From: Salana multivorans
GTDB taxonomy: Bacteria > Actinomycetota > Actinomycetes > Actinomycetales > Beutenbergiaceae
NCBI RefSeq assembly: GCF_003751805.1
Contig: NZ_RKHQ01000002.1
Coordinates: 372,001 to 436,000 of the forward strand
Direction: 5' to 3'
DNA length: 64,000 nt
Position numbers and translations under genes: made by a program. Shown here in pieces: positions 61,316 to 64,000 of this stretch (positions within the stretch are counted from its first letter, which is position 1; the number at the start of each line of letters is the position of its first letter). Under the pieces are notes generated by a model, which was not told where the DNA came from, ran no database searches, and saw only the letters and a list, made by a program, of their open reading frames with translations.

Positions 61316-64000
61316 TCAGTCGCGGGGGACGAACCGGACCACGAGGTCGTCCACGTCCCCGAGGACCGCGTACGGCAGCGCCAGGCCGCCGGGTCGGTAC
61401 GGGTTCGGCGCGGCCGGCTCGACGGGCAGCTCGCCGCGCCCGGGGGCGAGGATCGCCGGACCCTCGCCCGGACCGGCCGCGACATAGCCGATCGTCCCGC
61501 GCCGGCCGTCGATCGCGAGCTCCAGCCGCAGCCCGTCGGCCGCCGCCGGCAGGACGGGGTCGACGACGAGCCGGTCGGGCAGGCGGCGCAGGCCGAGCAC
61601 GCGGGAGAGTAACTGGTGCAGGAAGATGCCAGGCCCGCTGGAGTAGACCCGCCAGCCGCCCCGGACCGGGACGTCCCCCGTCCGCACCCGCTCGAACCCC
61701 GCGGCGAACGCGTAGCGGTCCGGGAAGGCGGCGTCGCTGGAGGAGAAGTAGGCGTTGCGCTGCCGCGCCGCGGCGTTCGGCTGCCGCTCGTGCAGCCCGA
61801 CGGGGCTGATCCGCAGCAGCTCGTCGATCGCGCGCGTCCGGCCGAGCCGGGCGAGTGCCTCGACGTAGCGGATGTGCGCGTGGACGTACATCAGCCCGAC
61901 CTCGCGCCCGACGTTCGCCGCCTGCTCCGCGCGCAGGAAGGTCCGGGGGATGCCGTCGGTGAAGTCGGCCGGCCGGTCCATCAGCCGCACGCCGTCGGGG
62001 AAGAGCAGCTCGTCGGAGATGAGCAGCTCGTGCGCGACGGCCTCCTGCGGCGTGAGCAGCCCCGCGATGATCGAGCGCGTCATCGGGATCAGCCGGTACG
62101 TCATGCCGGTCCGGACGTCGCGCGGGTGGATGACGAGCGCGTCGCCGTCGTCGCCGTGCTGGACGTAGCCGCTGAGCACGCCGTCGACGAGCGCGCGCTC
62201 GCGCAGGTCCGCGCCGACCCCGCGGGCGGTGGTGCGCAGGCGCGCGGCGAGCCCGTCGGCGTCCGGGACGGAGTCGCCGTCCGCACCCGCACCGGCGCCG
62301 AGCGCGTCGGCGAGGAGCCCCGTCGCCTGCGCGAGCAGCGCCGCCGTCCAGGTCGAGGCGAGCCGGGTGCGCAGCTCCGGGTCGGCGGGCTGCAGGGTGT
62401 CGTCCCAGTCGCCCTCGCCGTACGCGGGCAGGTCGGTCCCCGGCAGCCGGTGGGCGTCGAGGAAGTCGAGCGTCCGGCGCAGGTGGTCGCGGACGGTGGC
62501 GGTGGCGTCCGGCCCCGAGACCGCCGGTGCGCGCGTCTCGTCGTCCCAGAACGGGACCGTCTCCTCCAGCACCGCGAGGTCGCCCGTCGCCTCGAGGTAC
62601 TGGCCGAGGGCGAAGAGCGGCCACACGACTATGTCGCCGTGCGAGGTGGCGCTGTAGACCTCGGCGTAGGAGTCGAACATGAACCACTGCGGGTAGTCGC
62701 CGTCGCGGTGCTGCCGGGCGAACGTCCGCAGCACGATGTCGCGGGCGACGTCGTGCCGCCCGGCCGCCGTCATGAGCTCGAACGGGCCCTGGGACACGTC
62801 GCGCGTTCCCCACGCCGCGCCCGAGTACTGCTCCAGCCCGTGCGGGGAGAGGAAGTGCGTCAGCGCGTCGTGGACGTACCAGGGGACGAGCGCGTCGAGC
62901 TCCTCGGCGGCGAGCGCGTCGTGCGGTCGCAGGGTCAGCCCGAGGACGGTGCGGGCCTGCTCGCGGTGGGCGGTGAGCCTCGCCTCGCGCTCGGCGTCCT
63001 CGACCGGTCGGCCGAGCAGGGCGCGGGCAGCCGCCGGTCCGTCGAGCGAGCTGGTCAGGGTGAGGGAGGCCGTGCGCCTCGTCGGCGCGGTCGCGAGGTG
63101 CGTGACTGGCCCCGGCGGTCGGGCGCCGTCGAACAGCTCCGCGTCGTCGTCGAGGCCGGCGGTGCCGCGGAGGGCGTAGGCGAGCCCGGGATCGTGCCGC
63201 TGGACCGCGCTGCCGTCGGCGGGGACGAGGACGAGGGTGTCGGCGTCGATCCGCTCCCGGTGCCAGCCCCCGCCCTCCTCGTCCAGCTCGACCGTGAACC
63301 GCACGGAGAGGTCCAGCTCGCACCGCACGGTGACGTCGAGTCGTGACCGGTCGGCGGCGACCGTCGTCCACACGTCGATCCGGCCGAGCTCGCCCTCGTA
63401 GAGCCAGTGCACGCCGCCGAGGTCGATCGTCAGGGCCGAGGGCACGGTGAGCAGCCGCGGCCCGTCGCCCGGGTCGACGAGGACGCGGACGCCGCTGGCG
63501 CGCTGGAGGTTGAGGTGGTGCCGGTGGACCCCGACGACCCGGTTCGCCGTCGTGTTGCCGGCCACGACGTGCGAGGCGAACACGCCCGGCGCGAACGCGG
63601 TCGCCGCGAGCAGGCCCGGCGTGGGGCGGATCGCGTCGCCCGCGCGGAGGATGTGGCCGTGCGAGCGCTCGGCGAGCGTCTCCTTCGCCCCGGTGACGAC
63701 GTGGGCCGACGTCGGGGTGAAGAACGAGAGCAGCTCGCCGTCGTCGCCGTGCTCGGGGAGCCGGACGTCGGCGGCGTCGATCCCGAGCGCCGCGAGCAGG
63801 TCGGGGGTGGACAGGTCGTCGCCCGCGAGCGGCGGCGCGTCCCGCAGCAGCGACCGGGTCGGGGAGAACGGCTCGAGCGTCTCGGGACGCGAGGCCGCCG
63901 TCTCGGCGAGCTCAGCCCACGAGGCGAGCGACGCCGCGTGCGCGTCGAGGTCGGTCCGGGAGTCGGTCCGGACCACGTGGACGACGTCGCGGACGACCGG
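61316..64000 (-). CDS. GH36-type/GH94-like glycosyl hydrolase or phosphorylase, 5' end cut
   Basis: The frame is open at the right edge of the window, so the start is missing; about 894 residues are visible. The N-terminal half is a beta-sandwich (VHRHHLNLQRASGVRVLVD...). The (alpha/alpha)6 barrel follows, with WYVHDALTHFLSPHGLEQYSGAAWGTRDVSQGPFELM, DYPQWFMFD, GDIVVWPLFAL and GEGDWDDTLQ. These resemble cellobiose phosphorylase-like GH94 proteins, often annotated as GH36-type. The acid/base Asp is probably in GTRDVSQ, and substrate or phosphorolysis cannot be decided. It is convergent with the hydrolase gene. Confidence 0.82.
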   Translation of the reverse strand, partial: PVVRDVVHVVRTDSRTDLDAHAASLASWAELAETAASRPETLEPFSPTRSLLRDAPPLAGDDLSTPDLLAALGIDAADVRLPEHGDDGELLSFFTPTSAHVVTGAKETLAERSHGHILRAGDAIRPTPGLLAATAFAPGVFASHVVAGNTTANRVVGVHRHHLNLQRASGVRVLVDPGDGPRLLTVPSALTIDLGGVHWLYEGELGRIDVWTTVAADRSRLDVTVRCELDLSVRFTVELDEEGGGWHRERIDADTLVLVPADGSAVQRHDPGLAYALRGTAGLDDDAELFDGARPPGPVTHLATAPTRRTASLTLTSSLDGPAAARALLGRPVEDAEREARLTAHREQARTVLGLTLRPHDALAAEELDALVPWYVHDALTHFLSPHGLEQYSGAAWGTRDVSQGPFELMTAAGRHDVARDIVLRTFARQHRDGDYPQWFMFDSYAEVYSATSHGDIVVWPLFALGQYLEATGDLAVLEETVPFWDDETRAPAVSGPDATATVRDHLRRTLDFLDAHRLPGTDLPAYGEGDWDDTLQPADPELRTRLASTWTAALLAQATGLLADALGAGAGADGDSVPDADGLAARLRTTARGVGADLRERALVDGVLSGYVQHGDDGDALVIHPRDVRTGMTYRLIPMTRSIIAGLLTPQEAVAHELLISDELLFPDGVRLMDRPADFTDGIPRTFLRAEQAANVGREVGLMYVHAHIRYVEALARLGRTRAIDELLRISPVGLHERQPNAAARQRNAYFSSSDAAFPDRYAFAAGFERVRTGDVPVRGGWRVYSSGPGIFLHQLLSRVLGLRRLPDRLVVDPVLPAAADGLRLELAIDGRRGTIGYVAAGPGEGPAILAPGRGELPVEPAAPNPYRPGGLALPYAVLGDVDDLVVRFVPRD

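Overview
The window is a gene-dense, very GC-rich chromosomal segment with many GTG starts. It comes from an actinobacterium (Actinomycetota), most probably of the order Micrococcales. The order is my inference. The phylum is secure from the Pup-proteasome locus (ARC/Mpa, Dop, Pup, PrcB, PrcA, PafA), a TIGR03085-type protein of the DinB/mycothiol-dependent fold, an ANTAR response regulator of the PdtaR type, and small actinobacterial membrane families such as HGxxPAAW and the Trp-operon membrane protein. I see no phage, transposase, plasmid or CRISPR signature, so this is core chromosome.

Layout. 1-16.7 kb: a cut PAC2-family gene, a HAD phosphatase, an M50 site-2 protease, tRNA m1A58 methyltransferase TrmI and the proteasomal AAA ATPase ARC. 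Then come Dop, a P-loop kinase, and the pup-prcB-prcA-pafA-FKBP lipoprotein operon, followed by hisF and a heterodimeric ABC exporter. 16.8-26 kb: a TIGR03085-type gene on the minus strand, then hisI-trpE, a Trp-operon membrane protein, four small membrane-protein genes, trpC-trpB-trpA and lgt. trpD, trpG and trpF are not here. 26-34 kb: gltB-gltD behind a GlnR-like site, then pyk. 34-42 kb: a putative lipoprotein gene, a composite tandem-repeat array, a tRNA with anticodon CAA, the ANTAR regulator, an acetyltransferase, a thioesterase, polA, a PIG-L deacetylase and a methyltransferase. 42-48 kb: rpsA with a perfect terminator hairpin, a second repeat array, and the iron-uptake operon efeU-efeO-efeB on the minus strand. 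48-64 kb: an aldehyde dehydrogenase, pcp, a coaE-GrpB fusion, an OsmC-family gene, uvrB, a manganese (yybP-ykoY) riboswitch ahead of two terC genes, a YciI-like gene, uvrA, an alpha/beta hydrolase and a cut GH36/GH94-type gene.

How it works together. The first third is a protein-turnover module. Dop deamidates the C-terminal Gln of Pup, PafA ligates Pup to substrates, and ARC unfolds them into the PrcBA core. Sixteen gene junctions use 4-bp ATGA/GTGA overlaps, implying tight translational coupling. Ten genes have a TANNNT -10 hexamer ending 6-8 nt before the start codon, which fits leaderless transcription.

The least explained signals are non-coding: two tandem arrays with alternating half-units (34.7-35.2 kb and 44.0-44.25 kb), a pair of 59-bp palindromic elements (5.5 and 16.8 kb), and a tRNA with a Leu (CAA) anticodon but a short variable arm. 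I found no clearly novel multi-gene system. These elements are the best candidates for new biology.
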